In this document: one piece after another, positions 1 through 12,792 of the stretch | Layout of the letters: every line of letters starts with the position of its first letter | How positions within the stretch are numbered: position 1 is the stretch's first letter | Assembly (NCBI GenBank): GCA_034687125.1 | Contig: JAQGBZ010000081.1 | Coordinates: 62,001 to 126,000, forward strand | Source: Neelides folsomi | Lineage: Eukaryota; Arthropoda; Collembola; Neelipleona; Neelidae | Direction: 5' to 3' | DNA: 64,000 bases | The notes under the pieces: model-generated | The model's input: the letters and a program-made list of their open reading frames with translations, nothing else | Database searches by the model: none | Told to the model about the DNA's origin: nothing | Position numbers and translations under genes: made by a program

Positions 1-1705
1 ATTTATATTGTCTTATTTGGATAATTATAACATTTATCATCTTTTGGATAAATAATTTTTATAAAATAATTTTTGCAATATAGTACTTATGCATATGAAG
101 CTATGCGTGTATTAGTTTATTTGTTAATTGGGTATAGAAAATCAATAAAGTAAGATACTTTAATAGTTTATTTTACTCAAAGTGTATTTATTGTATGTAT
201 TTGAACCCTTTCACTGAAACATAATAGGGGATTTTTAAGTATTTCAGTAAATAAATTCAATAAAATTTTCAAAAAGGCCAAATATATAAAAATATGCAGA
301 CAATCCGAAAATATGCAAGGCATATGCAAAAACCTAAAAATCTGCTCTCTAGTTATAATTTACTTAACTAATACTATGAATCCAAGTTAAGGGAGATTCA
401 CACTCTCTATTTTGGCGATAGTAAACAATTCACACGTGCGTTTGAAAAATTTATTCCTCAATTTCTCCAACATCAAGGAGAATCAAGAGCTTAAATAATA
501 GTTTTAGGCGTAATGGGGGACGTGAGGTCGAAGTTTCTTCAAACTTCCATATCAACTTTATAACGGATTGGATGAAATGTGGGGCTCAATGGTTCATAAA
601 CTGCCCGGTTGTCTCTCGTCGATAAAAGCTTTTAAAAATAACTTTTCGAATGAGATGATAGAGTGAAGGATGAGGAAATATGATGGGCTTTCGTGTTGAT
701 AATTGATAACAAAAGGAATAATATATAAAGTCCCCAAACCTCACCGAGAGGAAACCACTTTCGGTTTTGACTCTTCCTCTCAGCCCAAAGAAGGCCATTT
801 CCATAAATTCGGAATACAAATCGCCTCAAAACTCTCGGTCTGGACATTTTCATTTTCGACCACAGCCGCTGGAAATAAAAGCATTATGCGGAGAGCAAAT
901 ATGTAAATATTCCAACATTGGAAGTTGAATTCAAAATGGCAGAAATCAGACAGTCGACTGAAAGGATTTCGCACTCAAAAGAGTAAAAGGGGAAACCTGT
1001 GGAGAATATCTATGCTTGAATGTGAACACAACGTTTCGACCACAAATTTCCAAGCCCAATTTACATAAAAAGGACTTACCGAACCGATCCTCGGATTACA
1101 GTCAAGAGGTCAACCCTACTTTAAATTGTAATTTAAATCCAAATGTGGCTTTCCAACCCTTTGCTTTCGAACCACATTTTTATCATTAAAGTAAGCATAG
1201 GGTTTAAATTCCTTCCTTTGTCTCTTTAGGAATGTCTATTAAAGTAAGTTATATACGTACTTAAATAACTCTACGATACATTAAAGTATATTAGTACTAC
1301 TATATGTTACAATTAAATGAGAATTTGAAGGCTGAATGTTAAAAAATGACAGTAGTTTATCTTCGTCTCTCAATATAATTAAACTTTTCTTGAGATACTG
1401 GCGATTAAAAGGGTTGGGCAACTTTGGGGATTTCAAGCCTTGATAAGCAATTATGAATCTTGGACCTTTTTCTGCTAGGTTAATTAATCACGCTAAATAG
1501 GGTCATTAGAGTCTCTTCTAGAGGGAAGCAACATATGCTCGAAATTGACCAAACAATTTCTAATGCCCATCTTTTATAGAAAACCATGAAGAAAAGTTTG
1601 TGAAGAAAAGTGGAATAGGACCACGGCACACGCAGAGACACACTTCTATTGAAGAGAAATTAAACGAGTGAAATTTGGCTTATAAGTCCTCAAAGTATAA
1701 AAGTA
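1..1705. other. Non-coding, AT-rich stretch
   Basis: I see no gene here. The open frames on both strands are short (under 80 codons), overlap each other, lack splice-site support and resemble no family I know. Composition is AT-rich with ordinary simple-sequence noise. Confidence 0.5.
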
Positions 1706-2094
1706 CAGGGTGGACCAGTGATCGATGCGTTTTTTTAATCAATCATAAATTTAGGATGGTTAATGATAAAAAAAACTCATCCGATCTGACTCCCCTCGAT
1801 TTCTTCATCTAGGATCATGTCAAAAAACCAGTCTACTCTGGTTAAATTGAAAGAGGGTATTAGCCAAAAGCATTCGCGGAAACCCCGGTTTCTATGTGCA
1901 AAAGAGGATGCGGGGCAACTGAATGTTGGTTGCAGAGAGGTATTGAAGTAATTAGGGCTCAATTGAAGAGTTTGAGGTTTTACTTATATTATACGATATA
2001 TAAAGTATATACCTGCCAATTTTAACAAAATTCGGTTAATAAATAAAAAAGATATCACTCATTAAAAATACGCATCGACCTCTGGACCACCCGA
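1706..2094 (+). mobile_element. Deleted mariner/Tc1-like element with residual transposase C-terminus
   Basis: The ends form imperfect inverted repeats of about 30 bp. The left end starts cagggtggaccagtgatcga and the complement of the right end starts tcgggtggtccagaggtcga; both continue into gatgcg and a T-rich run. A TA dinucleotide flanks each end (1704-1705 and 2095-2096), the target duplication of the Tc1/mariner superfamily. Inside, on the plus strand from about 1786, one frame reads DLTPLDFF, the motif around the last catalytic Asp of mariner-type transposases. It is soon broken by an in-frame stop, with more stops further on. At 389 bp it keeps only the 3' end of a transposase gene, so it is an internally deleted, non-autonomous copy. 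The superfamily is well supported by ends plus motif; the exact subfamily is not. Confidence 0.75.
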
Positions 2095-5000
2095 TATATA
2101 CGAGTATATAAAGAACTGTAATTGGGATACAAGTTCTCTTCTTCATGATGAGTAAAAAATCTGCTCAAAGCTTCCTGTCAATGATCTGTCACTTTTCTTC
2201 GACTGTCCAAGGTGGAGATGGGGAATTATCTCTCAATGAGAATTTGGCACGTTTCCTTTTCTTTGAAAGAATCGTTGTATTGAAGAGTGTGATTTTAAGG
2301 GGAGTTAAAAGGAAGTGTGAGACTCCGACCAGTTGTCGAAGATGTAGAGAAAAAAAGGATTAGGAATCCCCTCTTATGGGCAACAAAGTTTTAATGCCTT
2401 TTTCCCAAACCCTCATTTCCAAAGAGAATGAAATGGACAATGAAGGCCCTTTATCTAAGTCTTCAAGGAATTTACATGCAGACGACTTGGAATTTTTCAA
2501 CAGGAATGTTTTCCCATACGCCTCCATTCACACCACATTATTTTTAAAAGGTATTCCTTCAGCCCATCAACCGCCTCGTGCGTTTTACAATCAACTTACT
2601 ACTCACATTTAGAGAGTGCGAGACAGAATATGCTTAAAGAGCACAACGATGTGTGAGAGCATCTCCCCTAATTATATGCGGATGGGGGGGGGGGGGGAGT
2701 GTAAACAAAAAGGGCACGTTGAGCTCACCTGTCTGCTCATCGATTGCGTCAGAGGGGAAGAAGGCGAATTCCGGATTTACAATCAACGGCCACTCTGGTC
2801 GTGAGTCAATGGGAATGTGTGGACTCTGTTTGCAAAAATAGTTTCTCCGTGTGGATAAACTTCAAATCTCTACTCATCTCCCAGGAATGAAGAGGAACAG
2901 TAATGGAATTGATTCTTGGCCAAGTGATAAGAGTGGAAGTGTATATGGTCCTATGACTCGGGCCTCTTCACGATTCAGGAATTATTAACCGTTGAGATGC
3001 AGAGACACGTACGAATGGAGAAGGCACAAAGGACCGGAACAAACTTGTAGTTATATTATACTCCTATTCTATACTCTTAATATTTCCAGATAATTGAACT
3101 TCTCGGGTAAATGATTCCCAAAGAACTCATCACTTTTTTTATTGATGAAGAACTACAAGAATTGTATTGTTTCCCACTGGTGCTAAAGGAGGAATTTCCT
3201 TCGATTGAGATAAGCGATTGGATTTGAGTGAAACACGAGGTTGAGAGACCGGATGTTCCAATGGAATGTCAAGTAAGGGCACAAAAATCCACTTGGCCCA
3301 AGCACCTGTTAAGGGAGGAAGGAAAAGGTGAAAGTCCCCGAAGGTCCTTTTGGCCGAAGGGTGTCTTGTAGTGGTTGGCTCATGGCGAGATGTGCGGAAG
3401 AAGTGTATTCGATCCCACCTGGCCCACAACTGAACTCGATTCCCTCCCTGCCTCCCCACTTCATGAGTTTAAGGGGGTTTCGGCGTCGAGCGCCACACGA
3501 AAATCGCAATCTCCCCTTCGCATACACACCCTAACTCCAATTCAGAGTTCCGTCAGCGAACTTCCTCTCATTACCAATTACACCTACTAAATAATATTTC
3601 CACCTCTTAAAATGCAAAAGAGTCAACACTATTATTTAACTTAGCACTCCCACGTTAAAGGATATTGCGTTGTAGTGGAGACAATTCCTTCAATTGTAAT
3701 CATTACAATATCGTGTTTCTCCTTCAAACTCATCCGTCCATGAGGCTCAGAAGTGCAAAAATAATTTCATGAAAATTATCCTATGCAGGTGGAGAGATCT
3801 CATGCTTATTACGCCTCACGTGCATAATTCCCCGTATGTAAATGAGGCTTATTATGGAGGATGAATTGATGTAATTAAATTTAAGATGAGAAGAACTTGA
3901 AGTGTGAATAGACGCATTGTTTAAAATCGAGAGTGGAAGTTTTTTAAGGTCCTCGTCGGATCGCTGTGCGAGTGGTGCAATGAGGCGAAGATCCTAAGAG
4001 GGGCTACGTGAAGATACAAGAAACGGTCTTTTATTCCGCTTTAAATGTGGAATGCGCCGCCATGGTTAAAATGACTCTGGGAGTTGATAGGGCAGGAGGA
4101 ATTTGAGTCGCTCCTCGGTGAAGGATGGTCAATTGCTTCAGGCAACTCCTGATTCCTCCAGTCACTCACGAGATACTCTCGAATATTTACCTCTCCCGTG
4201 AACCTCATATGAGGAATCATGGGCTCTCTAGAGAATCAACAGCATAGCCCTATCTCTTGTTCCTCGGAGAGCCCAACTGTGAAGGGGTCGTTTTAGAGTC
4301 TCGCCTCATATCTCCCATCCTGCCTCCTTCATCCATTTCTTGCATATGAGATGGATTTTGATCAAGTAGAGAGGACTTCTCCCATTTTCTCCCATATCTG
4401 TTTCGTGCGGAGGGTCTCAATTCTGGTAAAACCTCCCAATACGCCCGGATCCATTTCCCTGACCCCAAGCGTACGGGAGATGATGGGAGGAGGAATTCGA
4501 GCCAAGTTATGGGATTTGACAGAGACTCTCACCTCTAATTCAAAGGAGAGAAGACTCATTGTGGTAATAGAGAATGTCATCTCGCTTCCTCCGGATCCAC
4601 AAATATGAATTTAATGCAAAAGGAAATGAAGATGAGAATTGAACCAGATGGAATTGTCTCTAGATATCAAAAATGCCCATAAATATGAGCTTTCTAAGCT
4701 CAGCACTTTCATATTCAATAAACTCAAGGCATCATTATACCTAATGTACTATTATATTATTATGTATAGTAGTAACATAGTACTCACTATAATATTTACT
4801 TTAGTATGTTATGAGACGTTTTTCATTCCAAATAAATATGGTAGTTATCCATAATGTATCAGTATGCATCCTACCTAATTGGAATTAATAACGTAAGTAT
4901 ATATAATAAATAAAACCTTTCTTTATATAATTTTAAAATTTTAAAATTAAATACATTTTGATCAAGACATTAGTTATCATTTTAATGAATTTTGTTTTTA

Positions 5001-8000
5001 TTTTATAATTTTTTTCATTGTAAATGTTTTACATAATGTTTATTATGACATGACATTTAAAATTATATGGCTAAGTCATAATTTAAATTCCCCATTCTAA
5101 ATATTTAATGGTCAAATAAAAATCCAAAATAATACTATACTCGACATTATCGATGGGAAGCGGATGTTTTATTACAAAATGTTGATTTCACAAATTTTGG
5201 TTCTAAATATTATGTAGTATTTCCATATTTTATGTTAATTGTACTTACGACAAAATGTCACCTTCCACTATATCGAATAATTTTTATGAAAGTATAATAA
5301 ATTAGAAGCGTACGTGTCTTTTTGTTATAAAAACGCAGGATGTTCTAATAAGAGTCTTAATAACGTTCTTTTTAGATTGGTTTTAGCTCCTTTTCTTTCC
5401 GGAGCCTCAACTTATTTTACTGCCAGATTTATGTGGCTAGTAAATTATTCTCATCATGATTTATATCAAACTCTTTTTCATTTTCTCCCATTTGGACCAT
5501 AAAAGGGAGAGCCGAGTCCATGTGAGCATTAGTGAGGGCGAAACACTTCCGAATCGTCCAACTCACATCTCCGCCCCTGACAGCTTCAAGGAAGACCATT
5601 TATGCAGTCTCTTTTAATTAACATTCCTCCCCCCATTGATCCCATTTCTTTTACCTCCCCGCAGTTTCCGCGAAAAACTTCAGAGCCTTCACTTTAAAAT
5701 ATCCACAGTTCTTTAATCCCAGATTTATTGGCTAATATTTCTTCAAAAACCACTTTCTCTTTCAAGGATCATCATCATGACAAAGTGCCTCTTTGTTTTT
5801 CCAACCACAAACATTCAAACTCCACGGCTCGCCATTTACCATCTCATGATTTCCCGATTACGTGGTCAAAGACTCAAAGGGTAGCTTTTCAATTTATTTA
5901 TGTTATTTATCATGTGAAGCAAATGTGTATTAAATAATTTAACTCTCGTTGAACTTTCTTTCGAATGTTGTATGTGATGTGATGTAGAAAAGTTAATTTT
6001 TAATAATTTTCTAAAATAAATTAATCCTAGATGAAAACACTGAGAATATTTAAAAATTTGGGAAAATATTAAAAGTTCGAGCGACTGTAAAAAATTAACA
6101 TTAGATAGATTGATCAATTCTCATTAAAAAACGTTTAAAAGAAGGATTAGAGAAGATTGACATTTCAAGATAGCCAGGTGTCGGGTGACAGAAGGAATAA
6201 ATCAAAAGTTCCTTCAGCCCATTAATCTGAATTGGCAAAGGAAATCGTCCAATTTAATTTGGCTCAACTGGATATTCGATAGTCAAATTTGAAAGAAGCA
6301 TTTAAGGCTCAAGGATGTTCGCTTTGGATCTTTAAAGCTATTTCATCCGTGTCATGTCATTTTTTCCCCTTTTTAAAGAAAATGCTTTTGAAAGAGATTT
6401 GCCATTCCACCTTTGACTTCATTCCAAAGAGAGGAATTGGAGTTTCGATTAACTTAAGACTTCCACATCGGTCCTATCAGAGTAAGTCGGATCCTTTGGA
6501 ACAGAATAAATTCAATCTTGTCCAATTTAATCCACTTTTATTGCCTTCCCTGAATGGAATGACCAAGGGAAATGATCCTGACACTTCCGACTTTCCTCAC
6601 CAAATCACACATTTGGTTGAGGCCGAAAAGAACCCTTAATTCCAGAATCCTTCCTCAATAATTCCGCCCTTTATAAATCTCCTACGAATGAAAATCTCAA
6701 GCGAATTGAATTCTCATTCCAAGTTTGAAATGTGGAAAAGGCGTTCTTCGGGAACTCAATAGAATTCTGATTCAACCCTCCCGCAACGTTTTACACTCGC
6801 TCTTTAATCCGAATTTTTTATACTTCTTTTCTTTTCTTGGATTCTCCATTGCTCCCACGCCTTCTGTGCTCCCCAATTTACAAAGAATTGCCGTTTGAAA
6901 GTTAACGTCGATCAGAAGGCGTAATTCAATGAATCAAATGAAAAATTCCTTTGCTCCTCTCTGAATTCCAATAAAATAAATGTCCGTGTCTCTGTGATAT
7001 ATCAATGAGGACAGAAAGCATTCATTCCTTTCCCCTTTTTTCTCGTATCGTATGATTATCGTTATATCGAGAATTCTTGAAAAGCATTCCAAATTCCAAT
7101 TGATTTACTATCTAATTCATTATTTTAAATTTGATTGAAATGTTCCAATCATTAATATATAGTAAAGTATGAATAAATGTCTAATATGTGTTAAGAAGAA
7201 TAATAGATAATTTAAAAATTCTTGGAATTTACAGTCAAAAGATTTTCTGATACACTATGTTATGAATGAGCCATTTTTACTACAATACAACTATCAATGT
7301 CTTATTATTAATATATAACAAGTTTCTAATTTATTAATTGAGAAGATACAATGAAACGCAGAAGGTGGTTCAATTTTATATAAGCTTTATAACATTATAA
7401 GTAAGGAGAATCAATGAGAATGTGTTGTAATAATACAGCTTAGAACTTTCGATCCAATTCACCGAAATAACATTGATCCCTTTATCCGCTAAATCTTCCA
7501 AGCTGGCGCTTTTTCCGTAATTCTTTTTGTTATTTTCTTTATATCAACTTTCTCTCATTTCTAAAGATCAATACAAAAATGACAACAAATCATGTTGAGT
7601 GCGTAAGGGGAGCGAATATTTACCAGAACCCAGCAAAGCAAACTAAAGTTAAAATAAAAAGGTGAACAAGCCAAAATGTGTGGTATTTTGTTCTTTTATT
7701 TCTATTCAATCCATTGAATTCTTAATCAATTTCCTGAATGAAATGTAGCCAGATAGAAAAAAACTGGACAAAGGTAAAACTCCATTAAAATGGGTTTGGT
7801 GAATAAAGGAAGTAAACAACGCCATTGACCTGATATTACCTCTCGGTCCAATTACTCGTTTTCAATTGAGGTAAAAAAGAGAAGAAATTTCATTCAAGCT
7901 CCCCATTTGACAATCTGACAAACCAAATGTGAAATACTGTTGCTATAAATAGGGAATGTAGGACGAACAAAGCGAGCCATTTCAATTAAAAGTGTCACAT

Positions 8001-9433
8001 TTGAATAAGGTAAAAGATGAATGGGATCCGAGAGATCTCCTTTTTCCTCATAATTGTTTCATCTTTTAAGACTTCCAGTGGCGGCATTCCAAGAATGCAT
8101 TGTAAATTCATTAGGAGAAATGTGAAAAGCCGCGGCCGTTGCATCTTCAATTCTCCGGCTGAGGAAGTAACCATAATTAAATTTGAGCTCCGAAGGGAAT
8201 AGCAAGATCCTCTTCTGCCTCTTTTAATCTCACGGCCGTTTTCTTGACAAGATAGAAGAAAGGGATAATTGGCTTTTATTTTTACTCTCTCCCTCCACCA
8301 ACAGGCCTCGAAATGAAAATATCAAAGTTGGGAATTTGGAGGAATAAAAGGAAGTTGAGTGTCTTTGTGAAGTTAAACGGCGTCGTGGCGCCTTCGGGAC
8401 AATTAGAAACCAACCTTATTCTTAAAATCCTCCTTAGGATATCACATTCACCTTCCTTCTCTTACAACGCATTAATTTAATTAGCTTCAATTTTCAATTC
8501 TTCTCAACTCTTCTGAGAGTCTGAAGATCTGACGTTAAAAGAGTAGAAATTAAAACTTGTGTAAAATAACCCTTTATAAGTAAGTAGATACTAAATAGGT
8601 ATAAAGGCCATGAATGAAGAAGTTAGGAAATACATAGCAGGAGCTGAACAAAGTAATTTACGAAAGATTCCGCTATTAAAAATAATGCCCTTCCTAAAAC
8701 CAACATGTATAATTTCTCAACTTCATGAGACTTGCGAGCAGACGATGATAATTTATTTGGTCTTAACTTAAAAGATCACTTGAGATTCTATTCATATTGC
8801 CACCATAATCAATCTCAAAAGGCACAATGGAGGGTAAAGATGAAATATAATAAGGTGAGAAAGTTTTCTCCTACCAGTCGACTCCCACACTCACCGCCGT
8901 CTTTCTTCGCTCAAGAGGAAAATGAACTCAAAGTGGAAGAACCGAGGAAAATTAATTAACCCTGCCAAAATTAAGAACCCGCGTTTGTTGTCAAAGATCG
9001 AACAAGGGAGAATGAATGAACAAGAGTTTACGGATGTGCAAAAACTCGTCCATTTATACAATATAGTACTACTCTATGTCAAACTCTATATATTATATAG
9101 GAATAAACATTTTGAAGTAAGTGATCGAGTGCCGGAAATTTGGCCCAAGTCCGTCTCATCTCTTGTTGATGAGTTGAGGACGAGAATAGTAGCAGGAGAC
9201 TCACTTGGCACAATTTCCCCCACCCTATGCTTTTCCAACACACTTTCATTGCATTCTTAGCCTTCCTCTTAATTGCCACAATTATCATATCAACATGCCC
9301 AACTTCCCAATATGCTAATTCCTCTTACACAGTTGGGAATAATGAATTAATGAATCATGATCATGGGCATTGTAATTTTGCCATTGTGCTTTGCTCATTT
9401 GCTCATCCAATTGTGTCGATTGCCAATGAAAAT
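2095..9433. other. Long non-coding stretch, nothing recognised
   Basis: No gene is supported over about 7.3 kb. Open frames such as 3139-3459 (minus), 6289-6639 (plus) and 8922-9260 (plus) have no domain, no start context and no splice sites that extend them sensibly, and I treat them as chance. The stretch holds a 14-base G run (2684-2697) and AT-rich sequence. It may be intron or regulatory DNA of a gene reaching outside what I can see. Confidence 0.4.
2684..2697. repeat. Poly-G run of 14 bases
   Basis: Fourteen consecutive G residues on the plus strand, unusual in such an AT-rich stretch. Such runs are prone to length variation and sequencing error, so the exact length may not be reliable. 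Confidence 0.9.
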
Positions 9434-9955
9434 TCAACAAATAGAAAAAAAACGAACGAACGAACCTTCTGCAGACGTAGTAGATTTTGTCGTGTGAAGA
9501 GATTTCGTTGATCGCTTCCGCTCGTTCTTCCTCCGGCAGGGGTTTGGTTCAATTTTCCCTTCATTTTTTTCATCTTCCTTCCGGTTCTTCGACCCATTTT
9601 CATTTTCAAGGCAAATGGTCGAAACGCGGGTTTCCTTCGTCCGACTTTCCTCCCCTTCGGTCCTCCCTTGCTTTCTCGGAAGGGGCGCGGAGGAGGAAGA
9701 AGAAGAAGACACCTGCCAGCTAAGCGGCCTGTGAACCGTGACTTGGATCCGAAACGCGGGCGAAGAGCGAGTTGATGAGAAACAAAGATCGGACGATGCG
9801 GAGTTTAAGTCTGGGCCGCTCCGCCTTTTCCATTTCTTGTGAGCCCGCCGGGCTTGTGGACTTGAAGTTGAAATAAATGAGAGCGGACGAAGTGAGGGAG
9901 GATCATCGGAGCGTTTCTTTGATCGAAGCTCAACTCCTTCTGACTGGCCCTCCAT
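9434..9955 (-). other. CpG-rich patch with a 173-codon open frame; candidate exon or promoter
   Basis: This stretch is clearly richer in GC and CpG than its surroundings. On the minus strand it is open for 173 codons from an ATG at 9955. The predicted protein is low in complexity, rich in Ser, Arg, Lys and Glu, with a polyserine run near the middle and no domain I recognise. A second minus-strand frame (9805-10008) overlaps it, as does a plus-strand frame (9487-9723), so openness alone is weak evidence because GC-rich DNA has few stops. It may be the first exon or promoter of an unseen gene, or only a compositional island. Confidence 0.25.
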
Positions 9956-12570
9956 GGATGAACAATTGGAAAGGGCAATCGATTTATTCGAGCTTTCAAT
10001 TTCCCCAAGGGAGAATGATTATTTTCCTTTTCAAAACCTTTTCTCTTGTTTCAATTAAATTATCCGTTCTTTCTTCTACTATTAAGTAGCCGTTGTTCAA
10101 GTTCTTGGAAACTCGGCATAGCTCACCTTCTCATCATTTGGGGTGTTTTTATTTGGAGATTGGGGGAGTTGAGTAACCAGAAAGTTTTTCTCGCAAAGAC
10201 ACTCTCGACCCTACTTCCTTCTCTTCCTTCACAAACTCCCACTTTCCCGCTTCTTCCGAGGATATTGAAGGGGCGGTTATAAGGAGTCAGCAGAAAAAAA
10301 GGTTTTTGAAAGTTCTCTCAGTTTCACTGCTCGGAAGTTTTCTTCCTCCCATTTACACGGGAAATATGTGGAACTTGGGATTTTGAAGTTTCTTCTCCTG
10401 GAAGCGAAATCTCATCAAAGATGCAAAGATAGCCAATATCGGTCTTTAATTATATTAATTGAGTTTTCAAAGTTTGGAGATAAATTGGATTAGGTGTAAA
10501 TTGTAGAAGAGAGAAGTTCCAATGGCCCTTTGGTATATGTAATATCTAAACATTGTTATAGCGCACAAATATGGTTGTTACACTTTTTGAGAGAAAAGAA
10601 AGGAGATTTTAAAGAAAAGAACGTGATTTGGAAGCCGGGTGTTGTTGACGAGAGGAAGAACCACACTGAGTGGAAAGAGTGTGAGAAGGAGTAAATGAAC
10701 ATGTCATCCAATGCACTCCCGGCCCGAATTCCCCAGTTGTTTTACCCGAGAGGAGGACGGCCAATGTTCAATTTTAGATCAAGCAGAGGAACGTGGGGAT
10801 TCCCCTACATTATTCTAAATCCACATTACTCCAACTCTTCACATGTGAAGGAATTCACCCGGTTCCTCATCGTCATCGAAGTAAGGTCTTTATTATAAGT
10901 TCCCTACTTACCGCCATTGTCCCTCCAGTCTGGCTTTTGGGCCAGCACACTCTGCTGCCTCCAGATTCCAACGTCTATCATTCTCCCCAACTTAAATAAT
11001 GAGTGGATGCAAATGCAGGCGGAAGACTGCAAAAAACTATTTTTACTTCCTAGAGGAGAACGTAGGTCACCATTTGTTATTATGAGCTTGTGCATGGAGA
11101 TGATGCCCAACTGTTCTTGCTATCTTTTTATGGGTGTTTATACTCCGATATTTCGGCTTTCGCCCTTACAGTTTCTCATTCTTATTCTATGGGTGTAGCA
11201 TATGTATGACTAGTAACTCTGTTACTCCATCTTTTAGATTAGGGTTGGTATGGGTTGGTATGCTTAGTGAGTAGAAGGTGGCAACGTCCGTCGTGGCGGT
11301 GATAGCTTCAAGTTGGGTCCGGTAGCCGAAACTCACACTTTTGTTGGGTTCTCTGTTCGGTAGAGAGAGTCCTTCCTGGGGGTGTATGTTTACAATCTGG
11401 TTGCGCCAAGGCTGTGAGCTTTCCCGCCTTCCTCTTCTACCTGCCGTGTTTCCACGAGGGTTGTCTCCACCCGCCCCCTCAGCTTACATAGGCTTCATTC
11501 CTCCCTCCATCTACTCTATATATTAACTAACTTAACTATGGATTGATAGTGCAGAATCCGCTCGTCTCCACCTGTGTGTACTACAGAGAACTGGACTTTT
11601 TTGTCATTCGGGAAAAAACTCCCTACTTCAGTTCTCACCCAGAGGGTCCCCCAAGGAGATTCCCAATGAGTTCCACAGTCGACCAAAGTGGAGACGACGT
11701 TCTTGCTATCATTTAACAACGTGATTCGAACATCCTCGTCGGTCGAAGTAATGAGTCAAGTCAAAGAGGAACGAGAGGAGTATAATTCACGGCCCCAAGA
11801 GATATTTTAAAGGAAGATTAGAAGGTATACTCTAGATGGGCTCTTAATGTCTTACGGAGACTCATTAAGCACAGTTGGTGAAGTTTCCCTCATTTGCCAT
11901 GAAATGACGACTTTCGACTCGGGCACGTTTTAAGGACCCAACCCTCGTCGTCGTTAACGTGTAATTCCTCAAAAGGAAATTGAAAGAACTAAACTCGTGG
12001 AAAATCAATATTGACTCAAATCCAAGCCCTTTTCTTGGATTTGATGACAAATATTTGCCAAGATTCATTCTCAACATCTCAGAGGTTACCTTTTGTCATG
12101 TTAATGTTGACTTAAGGTACGATGATGTAAAATCTTTGCGTTTGATTAAAAATAAAAACATGTGTAGAGTAGATAGGTTGGTACTGTACTCTATTTTAAT
12201 TTTTAATTGTGCACACCAATACATACGAATTTTTATATTCAATGCACTTTATTTATACACATCAAATGTGTTTAGATCTCCGTTATATAATAATTTTGAA
12301 GCTTTGTTGTAAACTATATTTTTAATATCTTTTGATAATTTAAAAGATGTTAAGAACACATTAAATAGATTAAAACGAAAAAATTACTTGTTTACCCATA
12401 AATTACAAAAATAAATAGATATAAAAGTTAATTTTTGCAGTTTTTTATTGCATGAATTTAAATGAATCAAATAAGTTTAAAAATAATCTAATTTATTACT
12501 TATAAGAAGTACAACCATCAGTATGCTCTAAAATATTAAGAAAAGAATACACGAATACATAGTTAGGCAT
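9956..12570. other. Non-coding stretch between the CpG-rich patch and the dehydrogenase gene
   Basis: No gene is supported. Around 11270-11480 the sequence becomes locally GC-richer, again without a convincing reading frame. Two copies of the 10-mer ggttggtatg lie in tandem near 11245-11265. The 3' end of the dehydrogenase gene approaches from the right. Confidence 0.4.
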
Positions 12571-12573
12571 GTA

Positions 12574-12579
12574 TTTATT
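12574..12579 (-). terminator. Likely poly(A) signal of the dehydrogenase gene
   Basis: The minus strand reads AATAAA here, about 215 nt past the stop codon at 12793. Another AATAAA lies further downstream near 12443, so which one is used is a guess. Confidence 0.45.
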
Positions 12580-12792
12580 ACCTGTTATTGTAAATTATAT
12601 GTTTCGTGCCATATTTTGAACAATTAAAAATAATGTTTCTGTTCCAATCGAGTTTATATACTTTTAGAGTCACGTAGTTAACTTCTAATAACATAAGAAG
12701 AAGTGAAGAGCAAATAAAACATTTTGAGTCTGATGAGTGTGATGAGAGGAGCAATAAATAATTTCTCGGGAGATTCGTTAGAGTTTCTCGCT

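Noticed and set aside
3139-3534. Overlapping 68-106 codon frames on both strands
   Set aside because: Locally GC-richer DNA gives chance openness. There is no domain, no splice support and mutual overlap.
6289-6639. 116-codon plus-strand frame
   Set aside because: Composition looks random and there are no start context, splice sites or recognisable motifs.
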